Shown: positions 43,924 through 52,877, counted from the stretch's first letter. The stretch is DNA of 64,000 nucleotides from an uncultured Clostridia bacterium (GCA_947644595.1 CANSAE010000003.1:124001-188000); one strand, 5' to 3'. Made by a program: numbers and translations. Notes: generated from the sequence alone by a model not told the origin.

Positions 43924-44008
43924 GACTCTGTCCTTTTGCCTGAGAGATTGGCGGAAAGTTCCGCTTTGCACCTTCGGCACCCGCCTGACGCGGGGTTCTC
44001 CAGAGGGC
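43924..44008 (-). ncRNA. Glycine riboswitch (apparently single aptamer)
   Basis: Minus strand. The aptamer core reads CTCTGGAGA (P1 5' side), GTGCCGAAGG, GCAAAGCGGAAC, CTCTCAGGCAAAAGGACAGA, matching the glycine aptamer consensus. A second complete aptamer is not evident upstream (44009-44080), where only a possible remnant hairpin is seen. If P1 forms (glycine bound), GGACAGAG is unavailable to the terminator 3' arm, the terminator forms and the symporter is switched off. The OFF direction is inference. Confidence 0.9.
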
Positions 44009-44252
44009 GATCGGCATCCGGTCTTGGGACCTGTGGTTGTGAACCCTTGGGTACGCCAGAAGCGTTTTCCCGGATACGTCATATCGCATATTTGATTGAT
44101 ATTGCCATTGTAGCACGTGGATGGGCCGCTTTCAATGCAGGGAATTCACAAATTGTTCCCAGAAAAATGTCCGTTTTTTGAACATGTGTATAAAAATTTT
44201 GAAAAAATCGAAAAAAGCCGAAAATTTTTTGGCGGTATTTTCCGCCGTGAAC

Positions 44253-44281
44253 TTGCATGGAACGACTGTATCGTTTATAAT
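44253..44281 (+). promoter_or_regulatory. Sigma70-type promoter of the GntR gene
   Basis: TTGCAT (44253-44258), 17-bp spacer, TATAAT (44276-44281), 22 nt before the ATG. Confidence 0.7.
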
Positions 44282-44303
44282 ATGTCACAAGGAGAGATGT
44301 AGT

Positions 44304-45086
44304 ATGGAGAAAAATCCCGTATTGTTCAGTAAATTGTCTCTGGAGTCGGACATTCCGTTGTACAGTCAGCTTGTGAACATCATCAAGCGGAACATCACGG
44401 CGGGAACGCTGGTGCCGGGAGACCTCATCCCATCGGAGTCGGAGCTGTGCAAGACCTTTGACATCAGCCGCAGCACTGTGCGGCAGGCGGTAAGCATGCT
44501 GGAGGATGAAGGCCTGGTCATCCGCAAGCAGGGACGCGGCACCTATGTGGCGGAGCCGAAAATGAGCCGCAAGACCGAAAAACTGTACTCCTTTACCACG
44601 GAGGTGCAGTCTTTGGGGCTCAAGCCCTCCTCCAAACTGGTGGAGTATGAGGTCATCGAGCCCACGCCGGACATCGTGAAGATGCTGGAACTGGACGGTC
44701 CGGAAACAAAGGTGTATAAATTTTCCCGCATCCGGTACAGCGACGGGGAAGCCCTGATTTTGGAGAGCTCGTTCTACCCCCAGTACATCTATCCGGACTT
44801 GACTCGGCCCATGTTGGAAAAAAGCAGCTTTTACAGTCTGCTCACGGAGCGGGGCATCGTCCCCTATGAGGCGGTAGATTCCTACGAGGCGGTGGTCATG
44901 AGCCGGCGGGAAGCGGAGTTGCTGGGGTGCCGTCCGGGGAGCGCGGCCTTTTCCGTCCAGCGGGTTACCCGCACGGAGGACGGCCGGCCCTACGAGTTCA
45001 CCCAGAGCCTGGTCCGGGGGGACCGGGTGAAGCTGGATGTGTTTTTGCACAAGGATGGCGTGCGGGTGTCCCGGAACCTGGGATAA
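44304..45086 (+). CDS. GntR-family regulator, HutC/UTRA type
   Basis: 260 residues. N-terminal winged helix (LVPGDLIPSESELCKTFDIS then RSTVRQAVSMLEDEGLV), followed by a UTRA ligand-binding domain (about residues 95-250). HutC-type members sense sugars, amino acids or their phosphates. ATG 44304 has AAGGAG upstream and a promoter just before. Divergent from the AGCS/glycine-riboswitch leader, so amino-acid transport is one candidate target. Ends at a terminator. Confidence 0.88.
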   Translation: MEKNPVLFSKLSLESDIPLYSQLVNIIKRNITAGTLVPGDLIPSESELCKTFDISRSTVRQAVSMLEDEGLVIRKQGRGTYVAEPKMSRKTEKLYSFTTEVQSLGLKPSSKLVEYEVIEPTPDIVKMLELDGPETKVYKFSRIRYSDGEALILESSFYPQYIYPDLTRPMLEKSSFYSLLTERGIVPYEAVDSYEAVVMSRREAELLGCRPGSAAFSVQRVTRTEDGRPYEFTQSLVRGDRVKLDVFLHKDGVRVSRNLG

Positions 45087-45089
45087 GAA

Positions 45090-45119
45090 AAAACGGTCTG
45101 CCGAGGGCAGGCCGTTTTT
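45090..45119 (+). terminator. Terminator of the GntR gene
   Basis: AAACGGTCTGCC / GGCAGGCCGTTT with a GAG loop and T-run. Confidence 0.85.
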
Positions 45120-45270
45120 GGTTCCTGTCTGCGGCGAAAACTCGTCAAAAAAATCGCAGTATTGTTAAAATGTTGTTTGGGGAAACGGGCGTTTTTTCGT
45201 CGTTTTCGTATGGACATATTATTTACAATATGTTAATATGTATAAGTTAAATCATAGAGAGGTGATGCTA

Positions 45271-46626
45271 ATGCCCTTTAAGTATTACGGCGGCGTTCAT
45301 CCCGATGAAATGAAGCAGCCCGATCTGGCGACTTCCTTCATCGCACAGCCGCCTCAGGTCGTCATTCCTCTTCAGATGCACATCGGCGCGCCCTGCCAGC
45401 CTTTGGTCAAGGTCGGCGACCACGTGACGATGGGCCAGAAGATTGGCGACAATGACGCGCCCTTGTGCGCTCCGATCCATGCCTCCGTGTCCGGCACGGT
45501 GGTGGCGATCGAACCCAGACGGCACTGCGTGGTGGGAGACCTGGTGCCTTCCATCGTGATCGAAAATGACGGTCTGGACACTCCCTGCACGGACCTCGCC
45601 CCCCTGACTCCCGAGCAGCTCAAGGATCCGGACGCAATCTTGGACCGCATCCGCGAGGGCGGCGTCGTGGGTATGGGTGGCGCTATGTTCCCCACCGCTT
45701 TCAAGATCCAGGGCGGCCGGGGCAAGGTGGATACCCTCATCATCAATGGCGCGGAGTGTGAGCCTTATCTGAACGGAGACCACCGGACCATGCTGGAGCA
45801 TCCCGAAGAGCTGCTCAAGGGCATCGAACTGGTGCGCATCGCCCAGGGGGTGGATACCGCGTACTATGGCATCGAGGAGAATAAACAGGACGCCATCGAC
45901 CTGCTCAACTCCCTGAACCCCGCCCAGTACGGCGTGGTCATTGTGCCCGAGAAGGTCAAGTACCCCCAGGGCGCCGAGAAGATGCAGGTCAAGGCCAATA
46001 CCAACCGGGAGGTCAAGCCCGGCGGACTGCCCTCCGGCGTGGGATGCAATGTGGTGTCCACGTTCACCTGCTGGAGCGTCTACCGCGCCTGCTACGAGGG
46101 CCGGCCCCTCATTGAGCGTGTCCTGTCCGTGGGCGGTACGGCCATCAAGCCTGCCAACGTGATGGTCCGCTTCGGAACGCCCCTGCAGTTCATCATCGAC
46201 CAACTGGGCGGCTTCACCCGCCCCATCGACCGTGTGGTTCTGGGCGGTCCCATGATGGGCTTTGCCTCCTTTGACCAGAGCTGCGGTCTCATTAAGGGCA
46301 TTTCCGGTCTGCTGTGCTTCACTGAGGACGAGAACCGCGACGTGGAGAACCCCACCTGCATCCGCTGCGGCAAGTGCATTGAGGTCTGCCCCATGAAGCT
46401 CCAGCCCATCCATATGTATATGTATACCCTGAAGAAGGACTTCGACAACATGGCGAAGTTCCATGTGACGGACTGCTTCGAGTGCGGGTCCTGCACCTAT
46501 AACTGTCCCGGCCGCCTGCCGCTGACGCCCACGTTCAAGATGGGCAAGGCCATGATCAAGGCCCGGGAGTTTGAATTGAAGGCCAAGGCGGAAGCCGAGG
46601 CCGCCAAGAAGGAGGCGGAGAAGTAA
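45271..46626 (+). CDS. rnfC: Rnf complex subunit RnfC
   Basis: 451 residues. Peripheral NADH-binding subunit of the ferredoxin:NAD+ oxidoreductase. Contains MGGAMFPTAFKI (NADH/FMN-binding region), a SLBB-type segment, and two C-terminal 4Fe-4S motifs CIRCGKCIEVCPMK and CFECGSCTYNCPGR. ATG 45271 has GAGGTG 8 nt upstream; earlier in-frame ATGs are too close to the ribosome site. First gene of rnfCDGEAB, the usual Firmicutes order. Overlaps rnfD by 1 nt. Confidence 0.95.
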   Translation: MPFKYYGGVHPDEMKQPDLATSFIAQPPQVVIPLQMHIGAPCQPLVKVGDHVTMGQKIGDNDAPLCAPIHASVSGTVVAIEPRRHCVVGDLVPSIVIENDGLDTPCTDLAPLTPEQLKDPDAILDRIREGGVVGMGGAMFPTAFKIQGGRGKVDTLIINGAECEPYLNGDHRTMLEHPEELLKGIELVRIAQGVDTAYYGIEENKQDAIDLLNSLNPAQYGVVIVPEKVKYPQGAEKMQVKANTNREVKPGGLPSGVGCNVVSTFTCWSVYRACYEGRPLIERVLSVGGTAIKPANVMVRFGTPLQFIIDQLGGFTRPIDRVVLGGPMMGFASFDQSCGLIKGISGLLCFTEDENRDVENPTCIRCGKCIEVCPMKLQPIHMYMYTLKKDFDNMAKFHVTDCFECGSCTYNCPGRLPLTPTFKMGKAMIKAREFELKAKAEAEAAKKEAEK

Positions 46627-47660
46627 TGGAAGAAAAAATGCTCTATCATGTCTCCGGCGCTCCCTTCATCCGTGCCAAGACGGACACCCAGCGCATCATG
46701 CTGGATGTGCTCATTGCCCTGCTGCCCGCGTTCTGCGTGGCGGTGTGGCAGTTCGGCGCTGCGGCCATCATCCGCGTGGCGGTCTCTGTGATCGCCTGCG
46801 TATTCTTTGAATTTGCTTACCGCAAGCTCATGAAGAAAAACAGCACCATTCACGACCTGTCCGCCTGCGTCACCGGCGTGCTGCTGGTGTTCTGCATGCC
46901 TGCAGGCGTGCCCCTGTTCGTGGTCATCATCGGCGACTTTTTGGCCATTGTGCTGGTCAAGCAGTTGTACGGCGGCATCGGCAAGAACTTTTTGAATCCC
47001 GCTTTGGCGGGCCGCGCCTTCATGCTGGCGGGTTATGCCGGACTCATGACCACTTGGGCCGTACCCTCCGCGCTGAAAACCGTGGTGGATGGCACTACCA
47101 TGGCCACACCCCTGACCTATCTGAAGGCAGGAGAGGCGCTGCCGGAGTATTTCAACCTGATGGATATGTTTATCGGCAAGGTCCCCGGCTGCATCGGTGA
47201 GATCTCCACCGCCGCGCTGCTGCTGGGCTTCCTCTACCTGTTGGTACGCAAGGTCATCAGCTGGCGCATCCCCGTGACCTTCGTGGGCACTGTCGCGGTG
47301 CTGACATTGATCTTCGGCAAGAGCGGCTACGGCAACGTGGAGTGGATGCTCTTCAACCTCTGCTCCGGCGGATTGATGCTGGGCGCCGTGTTTATGGCCA
47401 CCGACTACTGCACCAGCCCCGTGACCCCCAAGGGCCAGCTTATCTTCGGCGTGGGCTGCGGTCTGCTGACTGTGCTCATCCGCTACTTCGGCGGCTATCC
47501 CGAGGGTGTGTCCTACGCCATCCTCATCATGAACCTGCTGGTGTGGGCTATTGATAAGGCCACCCCGCAGCGTCAGTTCGGCATCTCCGCGCAGGAGCTG
47601 AAGGCTGCCAAGCAGGCCGCCAAGGCGGAAAAGAAAGCGGCAAAGGAGGCGCAGGCATGA
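46626..47660 (+). CDS. rnfD: Rnf complex subunit RnfD
   Basis: 344 residues, multi-helix membrane subunit. The covalent FMN acceptor Thr is in VVDGTTMATPLTYL, and LNPALAGRAFML and FMATDYCTSPVTPKGQ are RnfD/NqrB-type signatures. A Lys/Ala-rich C-terminal tail (QAAKAEKKAAKEAQA) is cytosolic. Overlaps rnfG by 4 nt. Confidence 0.95.
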   Translation: MEEKMLYHVSGAPFIRAKTDTQRIMLDVLIALLPAFCVAVWQFGAAAIIRVAVSVIACVFFEFAYRKLMKKNSTIHDLSACVTGVLLVFCMPAGVPLFVVIIGDFLAIVLVKQLYGGIGKNFLNPALAGRAFMLAGYAGLMTTWAVPSALKTVVDGTTMATPLTYLKAGEALPEYFNLMDMFIGKVPGCIGEISTAALLLGFLYLLVRKVISWRIPVTFVGTVAVLTLIFGKSGYGNVEWMLFNLCSGGLMLGAVFMATDYCTSPVTPKGQLIFGVGCGLLTVLIRYFGGYPEGVSYAILIMNLLVWAIDKATPQRQFGISAQELKAAKQAAKAEKKAAKEAQA

Positions 47661-48187
47661 ACGAAAAGACTTCTCCCAGCATTGTAAAGCTGGTGGCTGT
47701 TCTGGCAGTCATCTGCATCATCGTGTCCGCGGTCCTGGGCGGCATCAATATGATCACCTATCAGAGGATCGAGGATATCCAAACAGAAAAGACCAACGCC
47801 GCGTTCAATGCCGTGCTCCCCGCTGACGGATATACCCAGCTGGAAGGCGACTTCGGCAACGGCATCAGCGGCATTTACGAGGCTGACACCGGCCACGTGG
47901 TGCAGCTCACCATCGGCGGCGCCCAGAGCAACATCACCCTGGCGGTGGGGGTTGACAATGACGGCGTGGTATCCGGCGTGTCCATCATCAAGCACGGCGA
48001 GACCCCGGGCCTGGGCGCGAAAGCCACCGAAGATTCCTTCCGGAACCAGTACATCGGCATTGAAGGTTCCGCGGCCCTGACCAAGGCCGGCGGCACCATC
48101 AACGCCCTTACCGGCGCCACCATTACATCTCAGGCAGTGACCGACGCGGTGAACATCGCGCTGGATGCTGTGGCCAATTTGGGTTAA
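47657..48187 (+). CDS. rnfG: Rnf complex subunit RnfG
   Basis: 176 residues. One N-terminal membrane helix (LVAVLAVICIIVSAVLGG) and an extracytoplasmic FMN_bind domain with the flavinylation motif LTGATITS near residue 155, so FMN would be attached to this Thr by ApbE. Contrast with the locus A flavoprotein, in which this Thr is Glu. Confidence 0.94.
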   Translation: MNEKTSPSIVKLVAVLAVICIIVSAVLGGINMITYQRIEDIQTEKTNAAFNAVLPADGYTQLEGDFGNGISGIYEADTGHVVQLTIGGAQSNITLAVGVDNDGVVSGVSIIKHGETPGLGAKATEDSFRNQYIGIEGSAALTKAGGTINALTGATITSQAVTDAVNIALDAVANLG

Positions 48188-48201
48188 GGAGGTAAGGCAA
48201 T

Positions 48202-48885
48202 ATGAATATTAAACAACAATTCAAAGAGGGCCTTGTTACCAATAACCCCGTTCTGGTGCAGTTGCTGGGTATGTGCTCCACCATGGCCATCACCACGTCC
48301 TTGTTCAACGGTGTGGGCATGGGTCTGTCCGTTATCATCATTCTGACTTGCTGCAACGTGGTCGTGTCCCTGTGCCGGAAGTTCATCCCGAGCGAAATTC
48401 GTCTGGCCATCTTCGTGGTTTTGATCGCCGGCTTCGTGACCATCGTCGATTTGCTGCTGAAGGCCTTTGTCCCCGCCCTGTCGGACGCGCTGGGCGTGTT
48501 TATCCCGCTGATCGTTGTCAACTGTATCGTCATCGGCCGGGCCGAGGCTTTCGCGGCCAAGAACTCCGTGGGAGCTTCCTTTGTGGACGGCATTGCCCAG
48601 GGCCTTGGCTATACGCTGGTTCTGATGGCCATGTGTATCATCCGTGAGTTTTTGGGCAGCGGTACTTTCGGCGGCGGCCTGCTCAATGGTGCCACCAGTT
48701 TCCTGACGCTGGACGGTTCCGGTACGGGCTTCCAGATCTTCAACGGCGAGGCTTACGGCTGCCTGTTCATGATCTTGCCTCTGGGCGGCTTTTTGACGTT
48801 GGGTTGCCTGATTGCTCTGATGCAGTATGTGCTGCGCCGCAGTGCGGAAAAGAAAGAGCTGAAAGAAAAGGAGGGTGCTGAATAA
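48202..48885 (+). CDS. rnfE: Rnf complex subunit RnfE
   Basis: 227 residues, six-helix membrane subunit paired with RnfA in the ion-conducting core. Signatures: NPVLVQLLGMCSTMAITTSL near the N-terminus and NCIVIGRAEAFAAKNSV in the middle, with a conserved Cys in each half-site for the intramembrane 2Fe-2S cluster shared with RnfA. TAAGGAGG precedes the ATG. Confidence 0.95.
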   Translation: MNIKQQFKEGLVTNNPVLVQLLGMCSTMAITTSLFNGVGMGLSVIIILTCCNVVVSLCRKFIPSEIRLAIFVVLIAGFVTIVDLLLKAFVPALSDALGVFIPLIVVNCIVIGRAEAFAAKNSVGASFVDGIAQGLGYTLVLMAMCIIREFLGSGTFGGGLLNGATSFLTLDGSGTGFQIFNGEAYGCLFMILPLGGFLTLGCLIALMQYVLRRSAEKKELKEKEGAE

Positions 48886-49475
48886 TGGAAATGCTCCAAT
48901 CTCTGTTGTCCATTTCTCTCGGCGCGATCCTCATTAATAACTTCATCTTCTCCCAGTTTTTGGGCTGCTGCCCCTTCCTGGGCGTTTCTCAGAAGGTGGA
49001 TTCCGCCATCGGCATGGGCTTGGCCGTAACCTTTGTTATGGGTCTGGCTTCCGCGTTGTCCTATGTGGTCAATCTGGTTTTGATCCACTTCGGTCTGGAC
49101 CAGTATCTGCAGACCTTGGCGTTCATCCTCATCATCGCGTCTCTGGTGCAGCTGGTGGAGATGTTCCTGAAAAAGTCCATTCCGTCTTTGTACTCCGCCT
49201 TGGGTATTTACCTGCCTCTGATCACTACCAACTGCGCGGTACTGGGCGTGGTGCTGCTGAATGTGCAAAACAATCATAACTTCATCCAATCCGTGTGCTA
49301 CGGCATCACCGGCGGCTTGGGCTTTATGCTGGCCATCGTGCTGTTTGCCTCCGTGCGGGAGCGGCTGCAGTTTGCTGAGTATCCCAAGAGCTTTGAGGGC
49401 TTCCCCATTGCTCTGGTGTCCGCCGGTCTGCTGGCTCTGGCGTTTATGGGCTTCACCGGTATGAAGATCTGGTAA
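48885..49475 (+). CDS. rnfA: Rnf complex subunit RnfA
   Basis: 196 residues, six-helix homologue of RnfE with inverted topology. Signatures: NNFIFSQFLGCCPFLGVSQK and LPLITTNCAVLGVVLLN. Starts on the last base of the rnfE stop. AGGAGG-like AAGGAGGG lies inside rnfE. Confidence 0.95.
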   Translation: MEMLQSLLSISLGAILINNFIFSQFLGCCPFLGVSQKVDSAIGMGLAVTFVMGLASALSYVVNLVLIHFGLDQYLQTLAFILIIASLVQLVEMFLKKSIPSLYSALGIYLPLITTNCAVLGVVLLNVQNNHNFIQSVCYGITGGLGFMLAIVLFASVRERLQFAEYPKSFEGFPIALVSAGLLALAFMGFTGMKIW

Positions 49476-49490
49476 GGAGGAACTGGAATT

Positions 49491-50285
49491 ATGGTGAATA
49501 TTTTGTATGCGGTTCTGGTTCTGGGCGTCATGGGCGCTGCCTTCGCGGCGCTGCTGGGCTTTGCTTCCAAGATCTTCTATGTGGAGACGGATCCCCGGGA
49601 AGAGGCCGTTATGGAGTGCCTGGCCGGCGCCAACTGCGGCGGCTGCGGATTTCCCGGTTGCTCCGGTTATGCCGCGGCGGTGGTGAGGGGTGAGGCCCCT
49701 ACGGATAAGTGCGTTGCCAGCGGCCCGGAGGCTGCGGCCAAGATCGCGGAGATCATGGGCGTTGCCGGCGGCGGCGGGGAAAAGATGATCGCCTTCATCC
49801 CCTGCTCCGGCAGTGCCGAGGCGGCGGAACTGAAGTTTGACTACACCGGTCCCAAGACCTGTCAGGCCGCTATGGGCTACGGCGGAAAGGGTACCAAGGT
49901 GTGCTCGTACTCCTGCATTGGCTACGGCGATTGTGTCCAGGCCTGTAAGTTTGACGCCATGCACATCGTGGACGGCGTGGCGAAGGTGGACCGTGAAAAG
50001 TGCGTGGGCTGCATGGCCTGCGCCGAGGCCTGCCCCAAGTCCATCCCCGTGAAGGTGCCCTACAGCATGAATGAGCTGGTAGCCTGCCGCTCCAACGACA
50101 AGGGCCCCGCGGTGATGAAGGCCTGCAAGGTGGGCTGCATCGGCTGCATGAAGTGCGCCAAGGAATGCCCGGCGGACGCCATCCAGATTAAGGACTTTTT
50201 GGCCCATATCGATCCGGACAAGTGCATTCGCTGCGGTCACTGCGAGACGGTGTGCCCCCGGCATATCATCCACTCTCAGGACTAA
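49491..50285 (+). CDS. rnfB: Rnf complex subunit RnfB
   Basis: 264 residues. One N-terminal helix, then a CxxCx4Cx-type motif (ANCGGCGFPGCSGYA) and further 4Fe-4S sites in CSYSCIGYGDCVQACKFD, CVGCMACAEACPKS, CIGCMKCAKECPA and CIRCGHCETVCPR. This is the ferredoxin-facing entry point for electrons. Last gene of the operon. Confidence 0.96.
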   Translation: MVNILYAVLVLGVMGAAFAALLGFASKIFYVETDPREEAVMECLAGANCGGCGFPGCSGYAAAVVRGEAPTDKCVASGPEAAAKIAEIMGVAGGGGEKMIAFIPCSGSAEAAELKFDYTGPKTCQAAMGYGGKGTKVCSYSCIGYGDCVQACKFDAMHIVDGVAKVDREKCVGCMACAEACPKSIPVKVPYSMNELVACRSNDKGPAVMKACKVGCIGCMKCAKECPADAIQIKDFLAHIDPDKCIRCGHCETVCPRHIIHSQD

Positions 50286-50290
50286 TAAAC

Positions 50291-50325
50291 AAAAAAGCTC
50301 CCGGCTATGCCGGGAGCTTTTATTT
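50291..50325 (+). terminator. Terminator of the rnf operon
   Basis: AAAAGCTCCCGG / CCGGGAGCTTTT with a 5-nt loop and TATTTT. Confidence 0.92.
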
Positions 50326-50331
50326 TAAAAT

Positions 50332-50530
50332 CAATTGAAAGCGCCCCTTTCGGGCGCGTTCAATTGTGTTTTTCGCTGCGCTCGTCGCCTCGCAAGCTCG
50401 ATGCTCACTTCGCGCAAAGTATTTTTTGCCCGGCGGAGCTGGGCAAAAAATGATTGAAGTTTTTCGTACCCACGGGCGCGAATTTTGCGAAGCGAGCAAA
50501 GGGCTCCGGCATTGCCGGGGACTTTTTCTT
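50332..50530. repeat. Intergenic palindrome cluster
   Basis: Three hairpins: CAATTGAA-CGCCC / GGGCG-TTCAATTG (50332-50366), TTTTTTGCCC / GGGCAAAAAA (50422-50450), and GGCTCCGGC / GCCGGGGAC plus T-run (50501-50530). No coding signal. Text such as CGCTGCGCTCGTCGCCTCGC is typical of mosaic intergenic repeats. Confidence 0.55.
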
Positions 50531-50535
50531 TTGGG

Positions 50536-51135
50536 TCACCGGGGTGATGCGGGAAAAAATTCGGCGGCGAGGACGACCAGGGCGCAGAAAAGGAAAATCC
50601 AGAGGGCGTAAAGTGTCCAATTCCGGGGCGGGACGGTGGGCTCCGGCTGTTCGCCCCGGGCGTAGATTTTGGCCCGGGAACCGAATTTTGCCTGGCCGTA
50701 AATCGTGCAAAAGGAGAGTGTTACCAGCAACGCCAGTTCTGGGACGACCCAAATTGACCAGCCCGCCGGACTGGTCACGCTGCGGAAAATGCGCTGGAGC
50801 AAAATCATCGCGCTGGCGGCACAGGTCCCTGCAGCCGCAGGATTGGAACTCCGTTTTGCTGCGGCGATTTGATCTTCCGGCGGCCGGACGGGGAGATCCG
50901 CTGGGGAGGCCGCGGTATACACGTACAGATCTCCCCACCAGATGGTGCCTTGAATGTCCCGGTTTTCCGGGATATAGCGCACCCGATAATATTGCCGGGG
51001 GCCGTCGGTACGCCGAAATTTTGCCCAGGCTCCCAGGGATTGCAGCGCCCAGCCGGCCTCGGCCTGTTGATTCAGCCAACGCTCAATGGCTTCCAGTTCA
51101 AAGGCTGAATAGGGGAGAATGCAGCAGCGTGTCAT
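50536..51135 (-). CDS. DUF2812-type membrane-associated protein
   Basis: 199 residues. The N-terminal half (FELEAIERWLNQQAEAGWAL then KFRRTDGPRQYYRVRYIPE) matches the DUF2812 pattern; two C-terminal hydrophobic segments (WVVPELALLVTLSFCTIYG and WTLYALWIFLFCALVVLAA) anchor it. Such proteins often sit beside PadR or other regulators and their function is unknown. ATG 51135 has AAAGGAG 7 nt upstream and lies 20 nt after the large HTH regulator, so they are probably cotranscribed. Confidence 0.7.
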   Translation of the reverse strand: MTRCCILPYSAFELEAIERWLNQQAEAGWALQSLGAWAKFRRTDGPRQYYRVRYIPENRDIQGTIWWGDLYVYTAASPADLPVRPPEDQIAAAKRSSNPAAAGTCAASAMILLQRIFRSVTSPAGWSIWVVPELALLVTLSFCTIYGQAKFGSRAKIYARGEQPEPTVPPRNWTLYALWIFLFCALVVLAAEFFPASPR

Positions 51136-51155
51136 AACAATACTCCTTTCTGCTT

Positions 51156-52580
51156 TTACAGCAGCCGGATGCACCGGGAGATGTACTCAATGGCGTCCGC
51201 GCCGCTGAGACATTGTTCGGCGGGGAGGGCCTCAATATGGTCCAGCCAGGTGTTCAGGTGCTCAATCATCGCCGTGGAAGAGACGGTGTACATGACCCGG
51301 TCCCGTCCGGCGTCATTTTTCAGGGCAAAGGCGGCACTGCGGCTGAGAAACAGGGACGTGGGCTGGTCCTCCAGATTGCAAAGCTGGTTTTGCGTGGACA
51401 GAATGTACAGGGCCTGCTCCGGATTTTGGGACAGCTTTTCCAGCATGTACTGCAGATGGGTCATCCGGTCCTCCCGGGAGATGACGAAGGTGCGCCCGAA
51501 GGCCATGAGCCGCCCGGTGTAGATATAATCCACAAAGGCGGATTTGAACAAAATCATGCTTTCAAAGAACCGGGAACCGTCCAGAAACAGGCCCATTTGC
51601 TGGCCCTGGTGGCGTTCCCGGGGCAGCAGGCGGCGCTGGAGCTCTTCCGGGAAGAACAGCGGCTGCATCCGCTTGAGCAGACACCGGCACCGGGGCTGCA
51701 TGAAGTATTCCAGGAAATACTGATTCTTCAGCAACTTTTCCATCCCAGGCCGGGCGTTGATGGCGGGGCGGTTCATGATATAATTGTTTGCTTCCGAGCA
51801 GTATTGGGAGAGCAACTCGGCATCGGTGGTCTCCAACAGAAGCAGGTCCTTGGAAAAGGGGGAACGGAGGTATTGGAGCAGCACACCGTTCCGGATGAGA
51901 TAGGTCATGCCGTAATTCCTGCGCAGGGGGAGCTCGTAAAAGTCGTATTGAATGTCGTAAGGTGCACCCATGAGATAGCAAAAGGACCGACAGGCGGCGT
52001 CCACCATGGCAGCGATGTCGCCCATGTTCACGAACTGTGTTATATGGATGTCCGTGCCTTCTGGCAGGGTGGCCCGTATGCGGCGGAAAAAGGGGTCGTT
52101 GTTTTTGAACTGCGTATGGATGGGCATGGTGCAGAACATATCGACTCCGTGGGTGTGGGCTGTGGGGTTCTGCAGAGCGTCAAAAATAGATTCCGGATTG
52201 GAGCTGGTATCCTTGGCGCGAAAGAGGACGGCGTTTTCTTTGCCGGTCTTTTGCGGGGCTTGAGCATTAGCTACCTGACTGCTCCGGTAGGCTTCTGCCA
52301 GCAGGGATGCTATTGCCTGGGTGAAGGATGGGTCCTCCGGGGCCGGGAGATCCAGAGAAAAACGGCGGGCGATTTTCCGCCGGGCTTCCTGAGAGGCGTT
52401 TTCGGCGAGATAGGACGCGATGTTTTGCAGCAGGGCGTTGTGCTCCGTGTTGGCGGGGAGCTTTATATCGTTGACCCAGCGGCTGACATAAGAGGGGTCG
52501 TAGCCCAATGCGGCGGCGAGGTTGCATCGCTTTACGCCGCAGAGATTGGTCAGTTCCCGCAAGGCGCTTCCGAACGTCAT
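51156..52580 (-). CDS. Large HTH (XRE-like) regulator, divergent from locus B
   Basis: 474 residues. Residues 5-45 form an XRE-like HTH (CNLAAALGYDPSYVSRWVND). The remaining 430 residues are a sensor-like region I cannot assign; it contains NMGDIAAMVDAACRSF and LLETTDAELLSQYCSEANNY and no membrane segment. Divergent from locus B across a 297-bp region with direct and inverted repeats. Activator or repressor of locus B responding to a substrate is plausible (inference). ATG 52580 has AGGAGG 7 nt upstream. Confidence 0.75.
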   Translation of the reverse strand: MTFGSALRELTNLCGVKRCNLAAALGYDPSYVSRWVNDIKLPANTEHNALLQNIASYLAENASQEARRKIARRFSLDLPAPEDPSFTQAIASLLAEAYRSSQVANAQAPQKTGKENAVLFRAKDTSSNPESIFDALQNPTAHTHGVDMFCTMPIHTQFKNNDPFFRRIRATLPEGTDIHITQFVNMGDIAAMVDAACRSFCYLMGAPYDIQYDFYELPLRRNYGMTYLIRNGVLLQYLRSPFSKDLLLLETTDAELLSQYCSEANNYIMNRPAINARPGMEKLLKNQYFLEYFMQPRCRCLLKRMQPLFFPEELQRRLLPRERHQGQQMGLFLDGSRFFESMILFKSAFVDYIYTGRLMAFGRTFVISREDRMTHLQYMLEKLSQNPEQALYILSTQNQLCNLEDQPTSLFLSRSAAFALKNDAGRDRVMYTVSSTAMIEHLNTWLDHIEALPAEQCLSGADAIEYISRCIRLL

Positions 52581-52877
52581 GGCGATTCCTCCTGAGTGCG
52601 TGCAAGGACAATCTTGCATACTGTGACACTGTATTTAGGAAATCAGTGCAAGTTTTTTTTTTTACTATAACTGATTTCCTTGCAAATTACAAGGATGAGA
52701 TAAAATTTGAGAAAATACGGAAGATAATACCGGTTGCTTGTGGATTTGACAAGTGGGCAAGTTGAGACAAGTTGGGGCAAGAATGTGTCACGCGGGAGCA
52801 GTGTACAATCCGGCAGAAATCAGGTAAACTGGAGATATCAACGGGAGAGCCCCTAAAAAATCAAGGAGGTATTCATT
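52581..52877. promoter_or_regulatory. Divergent control region, HTH regulator / locus B
   Basis: A perfect 11-bp inverted repeat AGGAAATCAGT (52637-52647) / ACTGATTTCCT (52670-52680) flanks a 12-T run. Two direct repeats, GACAAGTGGGCAAG (52748-52761) and GACAAGTTGGGGCAAG (52766-52781), start 18 bp apart, just upstream of where the -35 for a TACAAT -10 (52804-52809) should be. That -35 is poor (GAATGT), as expected of an activator-dependent promoter. AAGGAGGTATT precedes the first gene, nearly identical to the leader of locus A. Confidence 0.6.

Noticed and set aside
44009..44080. Second glycine aptamer
   Set aside because: No GCCGAAGG or CTCTCAGG core; at most a remnant hairpin.
48753..50273. 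506-codon minus-strand open frame
   Set aside because: Antisense to rnfE, rnfA and rnfB, with low-complexity His/Gln/Gly translation; no ribosome site.
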